From Ampelomyces quisqualis (lineage: Eukaryota; Ascomycota; Dothideomycetes; Pleosporales; Phaeosphaeriaceae), in contig JAGTXZ010000019.1 in NCBI GenBank assembly GCA_018398575.1, forward strand, positions 1,116,001-1,180,000: a stretch of DNA of 64,000 nt. The letters are read 5' to 3'. Of this stretch, positions 1 through 10,204 are shown piece after piece. Below the pieces are notes generated by a model. That model was not told where the DNA came from. It saw only the letters and a list, made by a program, of their open reading frames with translations, and searched no databases. The translations under genes were made by a program, and so were the position numbers. Every line of letters begins with the position of its first letter. Positions within the stretch are counted from its first letter, which is position 1.

Positions 1-690
1 GAGTACGCACTGGCACTAGTGCGGCTCGCAGACCCTTCAGAAACGAAGGCTCACGACCTTGCAAGGGCGCTGATGGAGCTGCCTGCCAGCGAAACCGGTG
101 GCAAAGGTGGTATCAAGCTCGACCTCCGGTACGCTCCCGTACAACTGGGTGAGGAGGACGACCAGGTGTCAAAACTTCCCGTCCTCGCGCCGTCTCTGCA
201 GAATCACGACTCGGGCTCTTTGGCTCGCGCACGCAGTGATGCCTTTCAGCAGGCATCATCCGCCTATCGCAAAGGCAAATCAACACCGCTCATGAGGCAA
301 GCCGCAGCCTACTACGCTCAAGAAGGGCGCGACTACAATGCCAACCTCAGAGCCATGAGCCAGGTAGAAGCCGATTCGCACGTTGCTTTGCAGTCTGGAA
401 CCACGTACCTCGATCTTCACGGCGTGACCGTGGCCAATGCAACGCGGATCGCAAAACAACGCACGCAAGCCTGGTGGGACAGCCTAGGTGAGCGGCGGAT
501 TCGCGAATGGGGTAGCGCTCGAGGTGGCGTGGGCGAGGGCTATAGGATAGTCACTGGCCTTGGACGCCATAGTGAAGGCGGAAGAGGGAAGATCGGGCCT
601 GCGGTGCTGAAGACGCTCATGAATGATGGATGGAAGGTCGAGGTTGGCACGGGCGAATTACTTGTGACTGGGCTGTCGAGGAGAAAGTGA
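1..690 (+). CDS. Smr-domain protein with DUF1771, 3' part only
   Basis: The frame is open from base 1, so the N-terminus lies outside the window; about 229 residues remain. After a linker comes a basic, alpha-helical DUF1771 stretch (reads ARSDAFQQASSAYRKG, then AAYYAQEGRDYNANLRAM). A C-terminal Smr domain follows, with the diagnostic LDLHG motif and the TGLGRHS loop. Smr domains bind and often cleave nucleic acids. Eukaryotic DUF1771-Smr proteins are linked to translation quality control (Cue2/N4BP2 type) or have unknown roles. The family call is secure; the exact role is not, because any N-terminal CUE or zinc-finger region is missing. Stop at 688-690. Confidence 0.85.
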   Translation, partial: EYALALVRLADPSETKAHDLARALMELPASETGGKGGIKLDLRYAPVQLGEEDDQVSKLPVLAPSLQNHDSGSLARARSDAFQQASSAYRKGKSTPLMRQAAAYYAQEGRDYNANLRAMSQVEADSHVALQSGTTYLDLHGVTVANATRIAKQRTQAWWDSLGERRIREWGSARGGVGEGYRIVTGLGRHSEGGRGKIGPAVLKTLMNDGWKVEVGTGELLVTGLSRRK

Positions 691-1754
691 GGCCAGTCTA
701 TGTGTATATGTAAGAGATGTGGAGGAGCGATGTGTGTGTTTCTTGATCTGACTACTCCGTATATTTAGACGAATCGTAGCATATGTTGCGCCACTGACCG
801 CGCATTTTAGCTTCACACTAGCGCCCCGCTAGGTACCTCCCAACCTTAACCTTCTTTGCACTGTACCTCAAATTCCTCCTGTCTGCTCATCCAGTCCGTA
901 GTGCGCACAACGAAACGCCAAGCGAATGCCACGTAGCACTTCACACTGCGTGCGTTCCAGTAATGGAGATGTACAGGTAATGATTTAGGTTTCGAAACGA
1001 GACCGCGCGATTGTGGTGCGGAGTGTCATCGCTGGCGTCGCCTGGCGTTTCACAGGGACGAAACGGAAACAGCAGCAACAGCGACATGGATTCTCGGTCA
1101 TGGTGAACGCAATTACGATCTAGACGGTATGATTGCAAACTAAGACGGGCCTGGGGCAAGAGCGCGGCACGATGACGCAGGTTGAGATGTGTTGCTAAAG
1201 CTGTTCACGTCAAGCTTGCAAGAGATCATCGACAGGACGACGAGGAGACTTGCCGTGTGTAAGTGTCACTGCAGTCAAGCATCAGTCCGATCTTAGACGG
1301 GGCAGATACAATCATACCTCGTCGATTCCATTGACGCATCATGTCATTCTCCGCCATCGCGCCATCGCGCGAAGCAGAAACAACCCACAAAACAGAAACA
1401 CGAAACACACCCGATCTCCCAATTCCCAACACGCTTGGTAACAGATGCTTAATTGCCGATACCCAAGCAGTAGCACGATACATGCCTGAGTTTGCACCTC
1501 GACCGCATTCGAGCCGAATCTGCGGATCTGATGGGAGAACGTGTCAACTTTCTGAGACCGGACCGTCAAACTCCCAGGGCCCACTGTTCATCATGGCGAA
1601 GATGTAATATATAGGTTGGAAGTTCCTTGACATAGCAGGACCATATCCTTTGTATATCTTCATCTTCTGTCATATTTCATACCTGCTGGGCAGTCTTTCA
1701 CTTCATTTATTTTCTTACTGCTGGGCAGTTTCTTCTCTTTAAAAGCACAAAAAA
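691..1754. other. Intergenic region before the repeat-protein gene
   Basis: No reading frame here has a convincing start, domain or codon pattern; short overlapping frames at 1226-1607 lie on both strands and look random. It should hold the 3' end of the Smr gene and the promoter of the next gene. The last 75 bases are pyrimidine-rich and carry the duplicated CTGCTGGGCAGT element. Confidence 0.6.
1683..1730 (+). promoter_or_regulatory. Direct pair of CTGCTGGGCAGT elements upstream of the repeat-protein gene
   Basis: CTGCTGGGCAGT occurs at 1683-1694 and again at 1718-1729, 35 bp apart start to start and 25-70 bp before the ATG at 1755. Each copy is an inverted repeat, CTGC-TGG-GCAG. The exact repetition so near the start suggests a protein-binding site or a 5' UTR element; no known factor is assigned. 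Confidence 0.35.
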
Positions 1755-3925
1755 ATGAGGTTCGATACTTCCCTCATGGTCGCCACTCTGGCTGCTTCGG
1801 TGATTGCGGCGCCAGCTCCATATGCTGGTGTTGCTAGGCGCTATGTTGTATGACTTTCTCGACTCGCCATCACCTATGCTTCTTCAATTTGCTAATCGTT
1901 TCGCGCAGGATACTTCCGTCAACAAGCCCGTCCCCGCAGACGTTGTCGCTTCAGTGCGCCGCATTGTCAAAGAGAAGACCGAGAACAAGCGCCAGCTCGA
2001 TCAAATTATAGGCCTCCTTGGTGGTGCTGCCGGAGCTGCCGGTGATGCTGCTGGAGCTGCTGGTGGTGCTGCCGGAGGTGCCGGTGGTGCTGCTGGCGGT
2101 GCTGGCGGCGCTTTAGGCGGTCTTAGCGGTAGTTTAGGCGCTGCTGCTGGCGGTGCTGGCGGTGCTGCTGGCGGTGCTGGTGGTGCTGCTGGCGGTGCTG
2201 GCGGTGCTGCTGGCGGTGCTGGAGGCGCTTTAGCCGGTCTTAGCGGTACTGTAGGCGGTCTTAGTGGTGGTTTAGGTGCTGGTGCTGGCGGTGCTGGCGG
2301 TGCTGCCGGAGGGGCAGGGGCTCTTGCAGACCTTCTTGGTGGTGCTGGCAAGTCGAAAAACAGGGCAGTTTTGAACGGTTTGCTAGGTTTGGCGAAGGCG
2401 AAGGCTGGAAAGGCGAAGGCTGGAAAGGCGAATGCTGGAAAAGCGAATGCTGGAAAAGCGAATGCTGGAAAAGCGAATGCTGGAAAAGCGAATGCTGGAA
2501 AAGCGAATGCTGGAAAAGCGAATGCTGGAAAAGCGAATGCTGGAAAAGCGAATGCTGGAAAAGCGAACGCTGGAAAAGCGAATGCTGGAAAAGCGAATGC
2601 TGGAAAAGCGAATGCTGGAAAAGCAAATGCTGGAAAAGCTCCTGCGCCTCCTACAGCAAAAGCTCCTGCGCCTCCTACAGCGAAAGCTCCTGCGCCTTCT
2701 ACAGCGAAAGCTCCTGCGCCTCCTACAGCAAAAGCTCCTACGCCTCCTGTGACTGCTGCTGGTACTGTAAGTATTTTGGAAGATTCTTAAATGGGCTGGA
2801 AACTGACGAGATTCTTAGGGTAACGGCATTGCTGGCAATGTGGCCGCTGGAGCTGCGAAGGCTGTAAGTTCCGCTCGATTCTGGCCACCAATATTGTTGC
2901 TAACATTGATGTCCAGGGTGCTCAAGGAATCGCTGGTCAAGGGGTTGATATCGCTAACCAAGGTGCTGGAATCGCTGGTCAAGGTGCTGGAATCGCTGGT
3001 CAGGGTGCTGGAACTCTTGTAAGTTTCGCTTGATTCTAGCCACAAAAACTACTTATGCTAACATACACTTCCAGGGTGCAGGTGCCCTTGCAGCCAACGC
3101 CACTGAAGCAGCAGCCGGTCAAGCTGCAGGTGGAAATGCTCAGTTGACTGGTCAGCAACAGGCTGGAGGAAATGGAGTGCAGGGTCAACAGGCCCAGGCG
3201 GGAGCTCAGAACGGCAACGCTCAACCCGCCGGCCAACAGGCTCAGGCGGGAGCTCAGAACGGCAACGCTCAACCCGCCGGCCAACAGACTCAACCCGCCG
3301 GCCAACAGGCTCAGGCGGGAGCTCAGAATGGCAACGCTCAACCCGCCGGTCAACAGGCCCAGGTGGGAGCTCAGAACGGCAACGCTCAACCCGCCGGCCA
3401 ACAGGCCCAGGCGGGAGCTCAGAATGGCAACGCTCAACCCGCCGGTCAACAGGCCCAGGCGGGAGCTCAGAACGGCAACGCTCAACCCGCCGGCCAACAG
3501 GCCCAGGCGGGAGCTCAGAATGGCAACGCTCAACCCGCCGGCCAACAGGCTCAGGCGGGAGCTCAGAACGGCAACGCTCAACCCGCCGGCCAACAGGCTC
3601 AACCCGCCGACCAACAGGCTCAACCCGCCGACCAACAGGCTCAGGCGGGAGCTCAGAATGGCAACGCTCAACCCGCCGGTCAACAGGCCCAGGTGGGAGC
3701 TCAGAACGGCAACGCTCAACCCGCCGGCCAACAGGCTCAGGCGGGAGCTCAGAACGGCAACGCTCAGCCCGCTGGTGCTCGTACGTCTTCATCCCCCCAT
3801 TTATTTATCGCAATATGACAACTAACATACATCCAGCTGCCGAAAACGCTGGCGCAGCGACTGCAAGCACCGCGTCTACAGGCAATGCGGACAGCGCGCT
3901 GGCTGATTCCCAAGAGGAGGACTAG
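1755..3925 (+). CDS. Secreted multi-block repeat protein (Gly/Ala, NAGKA, KAPAPPTA and Gln/Asn repeats)
   Basis: Six exons (1755-1847, 1909-2766, 2819-2863, 2917-3018, 3075-3780, 3837-3925) encode 630 residues. Exon 1 is a signal peptide (MRFDTSLMVATLAASVIAAP). A short pro-region has dibasic sites at RR48-49 and KR58-59, suggesting Kex2 cleavage before Gln60. Then come a Gly/Ala block (about 65-180), 14 copies of NAGKA, five KAPAPPTA-like units, GQGAGIA units in exon 4, and 11 copies of a 16-residue unit QAGAQNGNAQPAGQQA in exon 5. I see no cysteine. Introns 1-4 are phase 0; the last is phase 1. Not recognised as a known family. The composition suggests a wall-associated, adhesive or disordered extracellular protein, which is inference. 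Confidence 0.8.
2392..2640 (+). repeat. 15-bp coding minisatellite (NAGKA array)
   Basis: Fourteen tandem units of AATGCTGGAAAAGCG follow two diverged units beginning AAGGCT. Three 60-base stretches from 2461 are in perfect register, four units each. Only a few single-base changes are seen (AAC at about 2566, AAA for GCG at about 2624). Near identity implies recent expansion or homogenisation. Confidence 0.9.
3187..3775 (+). repeat. 48-bp coding repeat array (QAGAQNGNAQPAGQQA)
   Basis: Eleven copies of a 16-residue unit are interrupted by short insertions, QTQPAGQ after copy 2 and two QPADQQA after copy 8. The pair of a normal copy followed by a valine variant (QVGAQNG) occurs twice, about 330 bp apart. 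This suggests a larger internal duplication on top of unit-by-unit growth. Confidence 0.9.
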
Positions 3926-4223
3926 AAGCGTACAATCGAGCAACAGACCTATCACCAGAGAGAAAGAGCAGTGCATTTTACAGATTAGGAATCGGCTCAA
4001 CGTCCGAAGCATTTTGTATGGCTGGATAATGTGGCAGATGCAGCAGAGAAATAAAATCCGAAAAAGACACACATATGTACTGGATCGAAGGAAGAATTTG
4101 GAGGATAAGGAATTACAACAGACACTCGCTATGTACTGCAATGGCGTTTAAAAAATTCATGGTACCTGTTCCCACGCACCTCCCTGCCTTTCCCACTCCA
4201 ATCGTCTCCCACACTTCCTTCCC

Positions 4224-6329
4224 TCATCCACGACGCCGTGCCATTCGTACAAATACCCCCCGCGCCATGAGAACCAAGTCGTCCCGACACTCCATCTCGA
4301 GCGACTCGTGCAATGCCTGCGCCTCGACGTCTACAATCGCACTTGCGTGGCGATGCAGTGTCGTCTTGGCATCTTGCGCGCACAGCCATTCGATCGTGTC
4401 CGTGACGTCGGGCCGGTAGCGATCGCGCCGTGTGGCGGCTGGGTACTCGATGTAGACTTCCAGGGCGCCTGCGGTGTGGAGCTGGGGATCGCGCGTGGTG
4501 CTGATGACGTGCGGCACGCTTTGGACTAGGGTTGTGGTATTGGGTGTGGTAGTTCGTGGAGATGGGTTGAGTGAGGGTGGTTCAGCTACGGTAGTATGTT
4601 TTGAAGTGGGGAGGGGGGAGAGATCTTCGCGGTCTTGGGGCGAGGGGGGGTGTTTGTTTGGCTGGGGTGTGGTGTTGAGTAGGATGTTGTTTGCGGATTG
4701 TTTGTGCTGGTTGATTATTTGCGCTGCAAGGGAAGTGCGTAGTGTCGATGTGGATGTGGGTAGGGTGAGCAATGTACTTTCATTTGGATCTGGGTAGATA
4801 GTCGAGTTTTGTGTGGACCGCAGTAATTCCAGACTATCTTGGATTCGGTGTTCGAGTACTGAATTAAATCTCACGTCGAGATGGTTCAACTTGGGCACCA
4901 GGGGTAGTCTCCATCCAGGATACAACCGGCCATGATGTCGAGGCGTATGCATTTTACCGTGCATTTTGAGGAAGGTGTTACAGAGGTAGCATGCATCTTT
5001 GCTGGAACAGACGACTCGTGGCGGTAGTTTCGAGGCGTTTAGTTCGTAGTGAAAGACAAGTTGGATCTCGGCATGAATCTTTGCCTCTCGCAATGTTTTC
5101 CTGGTTTGAGTGGCGAACTGGTCGTTTAGCTGTGCACTACCCGTGTTCTGGTTCAAAAGGCGACAGAGATTGCCCACGTCTGTTCGCTGAAACTTTGCAC
5201 TGATTCTCTCCACTGTAGACGCGAGCTGTGGAGCAATCTGCTTGCTCGAAACTCGATCAAACAACTCTTTGGGTAAATCGACGCGTACGACCTTTATTCG
5301 CCGCAGCAAGGGAGTTCTTCTGGCGGTACGGTATAAAAACCGTGCAGCCTCTCGATACCTGGATACTTTGCTGATGATATTGACCAGGTTTTGCCTTGAA
5401 CTCGGGTCCATTTCACGGTTTGGTATCAAGTCCATCAGTGTCTCAACATCTCCGACTTGCTTCAGGTGGTAGATGCCTTCTACCAAACCGCTCAACTCCT
5501 CCGGTTTCTGATGCTTAGCCCACGATTCGGCTAACACAATGAGTTCGCTGGCTCTTTCATTGAACAATTGAACAGGCAGATTGCGTGACATGGGCTCTGG
5601 AACTTGTTCAAGGGCATTGATGGCGTTACGCAGAACGACTGCGAGGGGCTGTTTCAGGGCGCCCCATTTCGTACGCACGAATCTCAGGCGGCCTAGAATG
5701 CGATCGGAACATATGGAGACAATAGCTATGAATACGTCGTATTCTGTTGCCCGGCTGCTGTGTCTTTCTTATGACGGTTATTAGCGGCAGATGTGAAAGA
5801 GCTCGTCCGACGCACCTGAGACCTCCGACAAGATGAAGAAGATCCTCTCGAGTCTCTGCCTCAAATCTTGAAGGACCTCATTTCCATCTTCCCACTTCGT
5901 CTTGTTCACTGCCAGTACGACATGCAGTGAGTCCGACGCGGGGTTCTCTTCAACGCAGAGCGCTGGTATGTGATTTGTATCATTCTTCGTGTTAGAGAGG
6001 AATGCCAGTATGCTAGCTAGAGCTCGCTCTTGATAAAAAGACAAGGAGTACTCTTTGTTGCGAAGATGAGGCTGGTAGCCGACTTCGTTTCGCGAAGGCT
6101 GATCAGGAACTGAGTGGAGGAGATGGAGCAGCGCGATATTCTCAGCGCAAATCACTCCGGACGCCGCAGAGCAAGTCAGCATATTCGACAAGGAGTAGTT
6201 TGAACCATCAGGCGTCGTGTGCAAAAGTGTCGCTAGGCGGAGGCAACTAGGCTGAAGTTCAGATCGTGCGGGGTGAAGACTAGGTAGATGTGGCTGCGGC
6301 ACTGTCGTGTAACTTTCGGCCATTTGCAT
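4224..6329 (-). CDS. OTT_1508-like deaminase family protein
   Basis: Two exons (6329-5816 and 5743-4224) join across a 72-bp intron with a GCTAATAAC branch site, giving 677 residues. The first ~390 residues are helical with no catalytic motif I recognise. A deaminase core follows: HAE at about residues 395-397, then C-S-S-K-D-A-C-Y-L-C at about 417-426, supplying the zinc ligands and catalytic Glu of the cytidine-deaminase fold. The HTPRHHGRLYPGW stretch afterwards is typical of the fungal OTT_1508-like group. The last ~170 residues are Ser/Thr/Pro-rich. Substrate is unknown; comparative work places the family among deaminases of genetic-conflict systems. Start chosen at the first ATG (6329); ATG 6323 is equally possible. 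Confidence 0.75.
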
Positions 6330-6779
6330 ACCTATTATGCGAGGTAGTCTCTTGAAATGACCTCCGCTTCAGATTCCCAGGCAATTGCAGCGCAGTACAT
6401 GACAGATTTGTCGCCTGGAGTCTTGCCTAATTGGAATGTTAGCACGACACGCTCAACATCAACACGACGAGCTCTTGAAAAGCGCAGTGCGATTGCGTTA
6501 AGAGCTCAGCTTGATGTTAAAACCCAGCAGGCTACCCCATAGATAACGACGTTTGAATTGCGAGGCGTTGCGCGGCTTTGATGATTGTTTGCATTGGAGT
6601 TGCTCGGGTTCGTTTGCAACCATTATTCTTCTTCACCGAGTGTACGACCGCCACCGCATCAGGCAAACAGGCAAAATGCAAAACTCAACTGCAAAACTCG
6701 AAGCCCAAATAAAAACAAGTCTAAACTGAAAACGCCATGCTATGCCACGCAACATCACGCCATGTACATCCCTCGGCAC
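6330..6779. other. Intergenic region between deaminase and glucanase genes
   Basis: It holds the deaminase promoter and the 3' end of the glucanase gene. A 61-codon plus-strand frame at 6357-6542 has no domain or intron structure and is not called. Confidence 0.5.
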
Positions 6780-9311
6780 TTAATAATACTCCTCCAGCCC
6801 ACCAAAACTATCATACTCATTCCCATCCGGACAAGTCCAATCCCTCTCATACGCCTTCTTGGGGAGAATGCCCGCCTCGAGTCCCCGCCTATAGCTCCAC
6901 TGCGTCGCCTTCTCCGTCTCCCACGTCCAATAGAACCACCCCCAGCCGGCCTCGAAGCTATCCATTTGCGCAATGGCGAACTGATACAGCCACTTCCTGT
7001 ACTCGGGACTGTAGTTGGACGGGTCTTCGTTGGCCTTTGTGCATGAACACGCCGAGGTTTTGAGGGGGCATTGCGGGACAAGGACCGAGGATTTGGGGTT
7101 GCCCGTGTTGAATGTGCCTTCCCAGCGTGTACCTGTGGCGACGTTGTTGATGTACTGCGTGCAGTCTGTGTCTGCTTGGGACCATTCGCCGCACATTGTG
7201 GGGCCGAAGCCCGTGGTGCGATCCATGCTGCGTTTGGACTGGACGGTCCAGGCTTTGCACGCAAAGTTGAGTTTATCGCGGTGTTTGAGCGAGAGTTGGT
7301 CGGTGTTGAAGATGACGTACTGATGCACGTCTAGGAGCAGGTCGTCGTTGTTTTGCAGCTTGCCTTGCCATTTGTCCAGGCCCATGAAGCCGTCGCCGAA
7401 GACGATGATGGCGGAGATGTTGTCGGCGCGGATTTGATCGATGGCTTTTTGCGTCCAAGCGACCACTTTTTCGGTGTCGAGTTCGACGTTGCGCGGCTCG
7501 TTGACCAGGCCGTACATGGTAACGAGATTTTTGTAGCGGGGTTGTGCGAAGAAGACGGAGAGTTTATGGTGGATGTCCAGCGTGCGTTGGGCGTTGAGGT
7601 CGCCGTCAGTGCCATTGAGCCAGCCTATGACGCCCTGGCGACCAGAGTGGTTCCACCCGTTCTGGCTGCCGGGAGCGCCATGGAGATCGAGGTTGACGCG
7701 GAGACCGTTTTGGCGACAGTATTCGATGCCGCGGAGTAGGTAGCGCCATGAAACCTGGGGAATGTATGGGTCGCCATCGTAGGTCTGTACCATCCAGTAG
7801 CCAAAGGGGAAGCGGACGTGGTCCATGCCGGCGGCGCGAATGTCTGAGAAGGTCTTTTTTGTGATGAATGCTGAGTAGTGCTTCTCCACAGTGTCCTTTG
7901 CCTTTGCCGGGCCAAGTTTGGACATGAGGGTCCATTCGTCCACAATGCTGTCCTTTGAGCCATAGTTTTCGAAGAACGAGGGTGTGATAAATGGTTCGAT
8001 GTTCAGCCACCCACCAACGTTCACACCACGGACTGGCATTTTCCCGTACTGGAACTTTTCCATCAGGTTGGGAACGCTGGGATTTGCTTGGACGTCGTCG
8101 TTCCAGGAGGAATTGAGGCCGATGATGGGTAGTCCACCAACTTGCTCCTTTGTGTAGGTTACATTGAAGTCGATCGTGTCGAACCACGCCCATGGGTCGT
8201 AAATGGTACCCCGATCCTCCGTGGGCACACTGTTCCGATCGTGGCCGTCTAGGTTGCTGGTCTTGGGAGTGGCACCAGCTGCAGCATTAGCCGACGAGCT
8301 ATCTTTGTTGCTGGTCTTGTTCGACATCATGACTGCGACCGGAACGATGATGGCCAGAAGGATGAGGAACGAAACAACGGCGATGATGATCTTTTTCCAC
8401 TTCTTCTTCTTCCTAAGCTCCTCTTCAGAGTAGACTGTCGGTGGCCTGCCACCTCCGCCTCTCTTCTCCATCATATACTGGTACTCGTCGTCGTCAATGG
8501 CACCTTCTTCGGCCAGTGGCCCGCTGACGACGCGCCGCTTCTTTTGCTCTGTCCTGTGGTGCTTTTCGCGCCGTCTGCGCTCGTTCTTCTCGTCGGGCTC
8601 GGACGGGGCATACTTGGGTTCGTGATGCGAGCTTCTCTTCTTGTCAGGCACGGGGTCTACGAGCGGCTGTTGGCTCTCTCGTGCCTTTCGCCTCTCCTCC
8701 CGTCTCCGTTTCGCCTTCTCTTCGAGCGCGGCGGCATCGCTCGTTGCGCGCCGCCTGTCCTCCTCCTCTGTCTTTTCCCTTTTCCTCTCTGCGCGCTCAT
8801 GCCTCACCCGGTCCTTCTCGAGGTCCTTTTCCTTCTTCCGCACCTCGCGCAGATAGTCATCGTCGTAGTCGTACTGCCGCCATCCGCCAGCCTTCTTGGC
8901 ATTGACCTTGTCCAGCTTCGCAAGCGCATCGAGGCTCAATTGCGCCGAGCCCCGATTTCTGCTGCCGCTGCCGTCTGTCGTAGAATTGCGCCGCGAGGAG
9001 CGCACCTTGCGCGGACTCGGACTCGGCTGCTCAGAATCGCTCTGGTGTCGTGACTGTCGTGGTGGCCGCGGTAGCAGGTCGCCCGACGAGTCGGTTGCGC
9101 GGTGCCCTTTTCTCCGTCTGCCGTCGGGGTCGTAAGGGGTGTGTTCGCTGCGCGAGTCTCTGCGTCGCCGTCGTTCAGGATCTGCATCGCCGCGCGAGTC
9201 CCTTCGGCGTCGTCTTTCAGCATCTACATCACCGCGCGACTCTCTTCTGCGCCTTCGTTCCTCGCCATGCGGTTGCCGCCGCGCCGGGTCGCGCTCCGAG
9301 TCGGTGGGCAT
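6780..9311 (-). CDS. exgD: Glucan exo-1,3-beta-glucosidase, membrane-anchored (ExgD-like, GH5)
   Basis: One exon of 843 residues, close to the length of Aspergillus ExgD. Residues 1-300 are a highly charged Arg/Glu/Asp cytoplasmic tail with three tandem copies of an ERRRRRDSRGD-type unit. A single membrane helix follows at about 308-329 (IIIAVVSFLILLAIIVPVAV), so this is a type II membrane protein. The outer part is a GH5 glucanase: RGVNVGGWLNIEPFITP at its start, acid/base Glu in GLVNEPRN, nucleophile Glu in MCGEWSQADTDC. It should release glucose from beta-1,3-glucan ends during wall remodelling at the cell surface. Family and topology are clear; the exact paralogue is inferred from the tail-helix-GH5 layout. 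Confidence 0.9.
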   Translation of the reverse strand: MPTDSERDPARRQPHGEERRRRRESRGDVDAERRRRRDSRGDADPERRRRRDSRSEHTPYDPDGRRRKGHRATDSSGDLLPRPPRQSRHQSDSEQPSPSPRKVRSSRRNSTTDGSGSRNRGSAQLSLDALAKLDKVNAKKAGGWRQYDYDDDYLREVRKKEKDLEKDRVRHERAERKREKTEEEDRRRATSDAAALEEKAKRRREERRKARESQQPLVDPVPDKKRSSHHEPKYAPSEPDEKNERRRREKHHRTEQKKRRVVSGPLAEEGAIDDDEYQYMMEKRGGGGRPPTVYSEEELRKKKKWKKIIIAVVSFLILLAIIVPVAVMMSNKTSNKDSSSANAAAGATPKTSNLDGHDRNSVPTEDRGTIYDPWAWFDTIDFNVTYTKEQVGGLPIIGLNSSWNDDVQANPSVPNLMEKFQYGKMPVRGVNVGGWLNIEPFITPSFFENYGSKDSIVDEWTLMSKLGPAKAKDTVEKHYSAFITKKTFSDIRAAGMDHVRFPFGYWMVQTYDGDPYIPQVSWRYLLRGIEYCRQNGLRVNLDLHGAPGSQNGWNHSGRQGVIGWLNGTDGDLNAQRTLDIHHKLSVFFAQPRYKNLVTMYGLVNEPRNVELDTEKVVAWTQKAIDQIRADNISAIIVFGDGFMGLDKWQGKLQNNDDLLLDVHQYVIFNTDQLSLKHRDKLNFACKAWTVQSKRSMDRTTGFGPTMCGEWSQADTDCTQYINNVATGTRWEGTFNTGNPKSSVLVPQCPLKTSACSCTKANEDPSNYSPEYRKWLYQFAIAQMDSFEAGWGWFYWTWETEKATQWSYRRGLEAGILPKKAYERDWTCPDGNEYDSFGGLEEYY

Positions 9312-10204
9312 CTATATCCAGCGACACCGAGGAATGCGGAGACGTATCGGTAGTAGGTAGGAATGCGGGGTGGGGAACGTTGAAGACAAAATAATGTACA
9401 CGAATATAGTCAAACAAATGCGCTGCCCGAGATGCAAATTCGGCTGCGAATATGTATAGTTGCTAATAATACGAGGCGGGAGGCTTCGCTCGTGGTGTTG
9501 TTGCTATGGTGACAGTGTTGATCTCTGAAGTGGCCGAGCGCTGGGCGGTGCCGCGCATCTTGGATTCATGGCGCTACGGTAGTATGACGGCACACGCATG
9601 TTATGCGCATGGATGAAGGATTCATCGAATGGTCCTGTCGTCAAAGTCTAACACAATGGTCAAGGATGCAGCAAGTCCGATAGAGCCATGCACGTCGAGA
9701 GAATGCTATTGTCAGAAATCAGGGCTTTTCAGTGTCTAGAATGTGCACATTGAATCTCCACGTGCTGAAAAGGCCTTGCACACGTGGTAGCTGCGGTCGG
9801 CAAAAGCCACCCGTCGCTCGTGTCGCCCCAATGCATGACATCAGAGCTCGTGCAGTTGCTTCTCGCAACGTTGGAGAGGCGCGCAACGTGGTGCGTACCA
9901 TCTTCATTTCTCGACGCATAAAAAGAAGCACTGGTGTCTGTGTGGTGTCACTGCCAAGGATGCTGAATAAATGCAGAAAACAACCACGCCGTGAAGGCGG
10001 ACCCGTGCCTGTCTAACCCTTGCGGGGTGATAGTGACCGTGTAATCATTACGGCTTCTTTTTCCTGATCGAGCCCCTCAGATCCATTCCATGATGTAAGC
10101 GCAAGTAGTGGAATCGCCGGGGGTGAATTTGCAACGCGCGATGCGACTTGCCCATGCAATGCTGCACGAAGGACTCGGTAAATCATTCTCAGACCCGTGG
10201 CCCC
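9312..10204. other. Intergenic region between glucanase and NMNAT genes
   Basis: It contains the glucanase promoter and the 3' end of the NMNAT gene. I see no gene; small frames at 9719-10016 on both strands lack any domain. Confidence 0.5.

Noticed and set aside
1226..1607. Overlapping 80-90-codon frames on both strands
   Set aside because: No domain, no codon preference, overlapping on opposite strands.
2432..2752. Plus-strand frame reading MLEKR repeated, suggestive of Kex2-cut peptides
   Set aside because: It is the +1 frame of the NAGKA array. The signal peptide and both flanking introns fit the NAGKA frame, and the period guarantees extra open frames.
2001..3792. Long minus-strand frames (Pro/Ala, FQHSL and RRVERCRSELPP repeats)
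   Set aside because: They are antisense by-products of the repeat blocks, with no start context, introns or domain.
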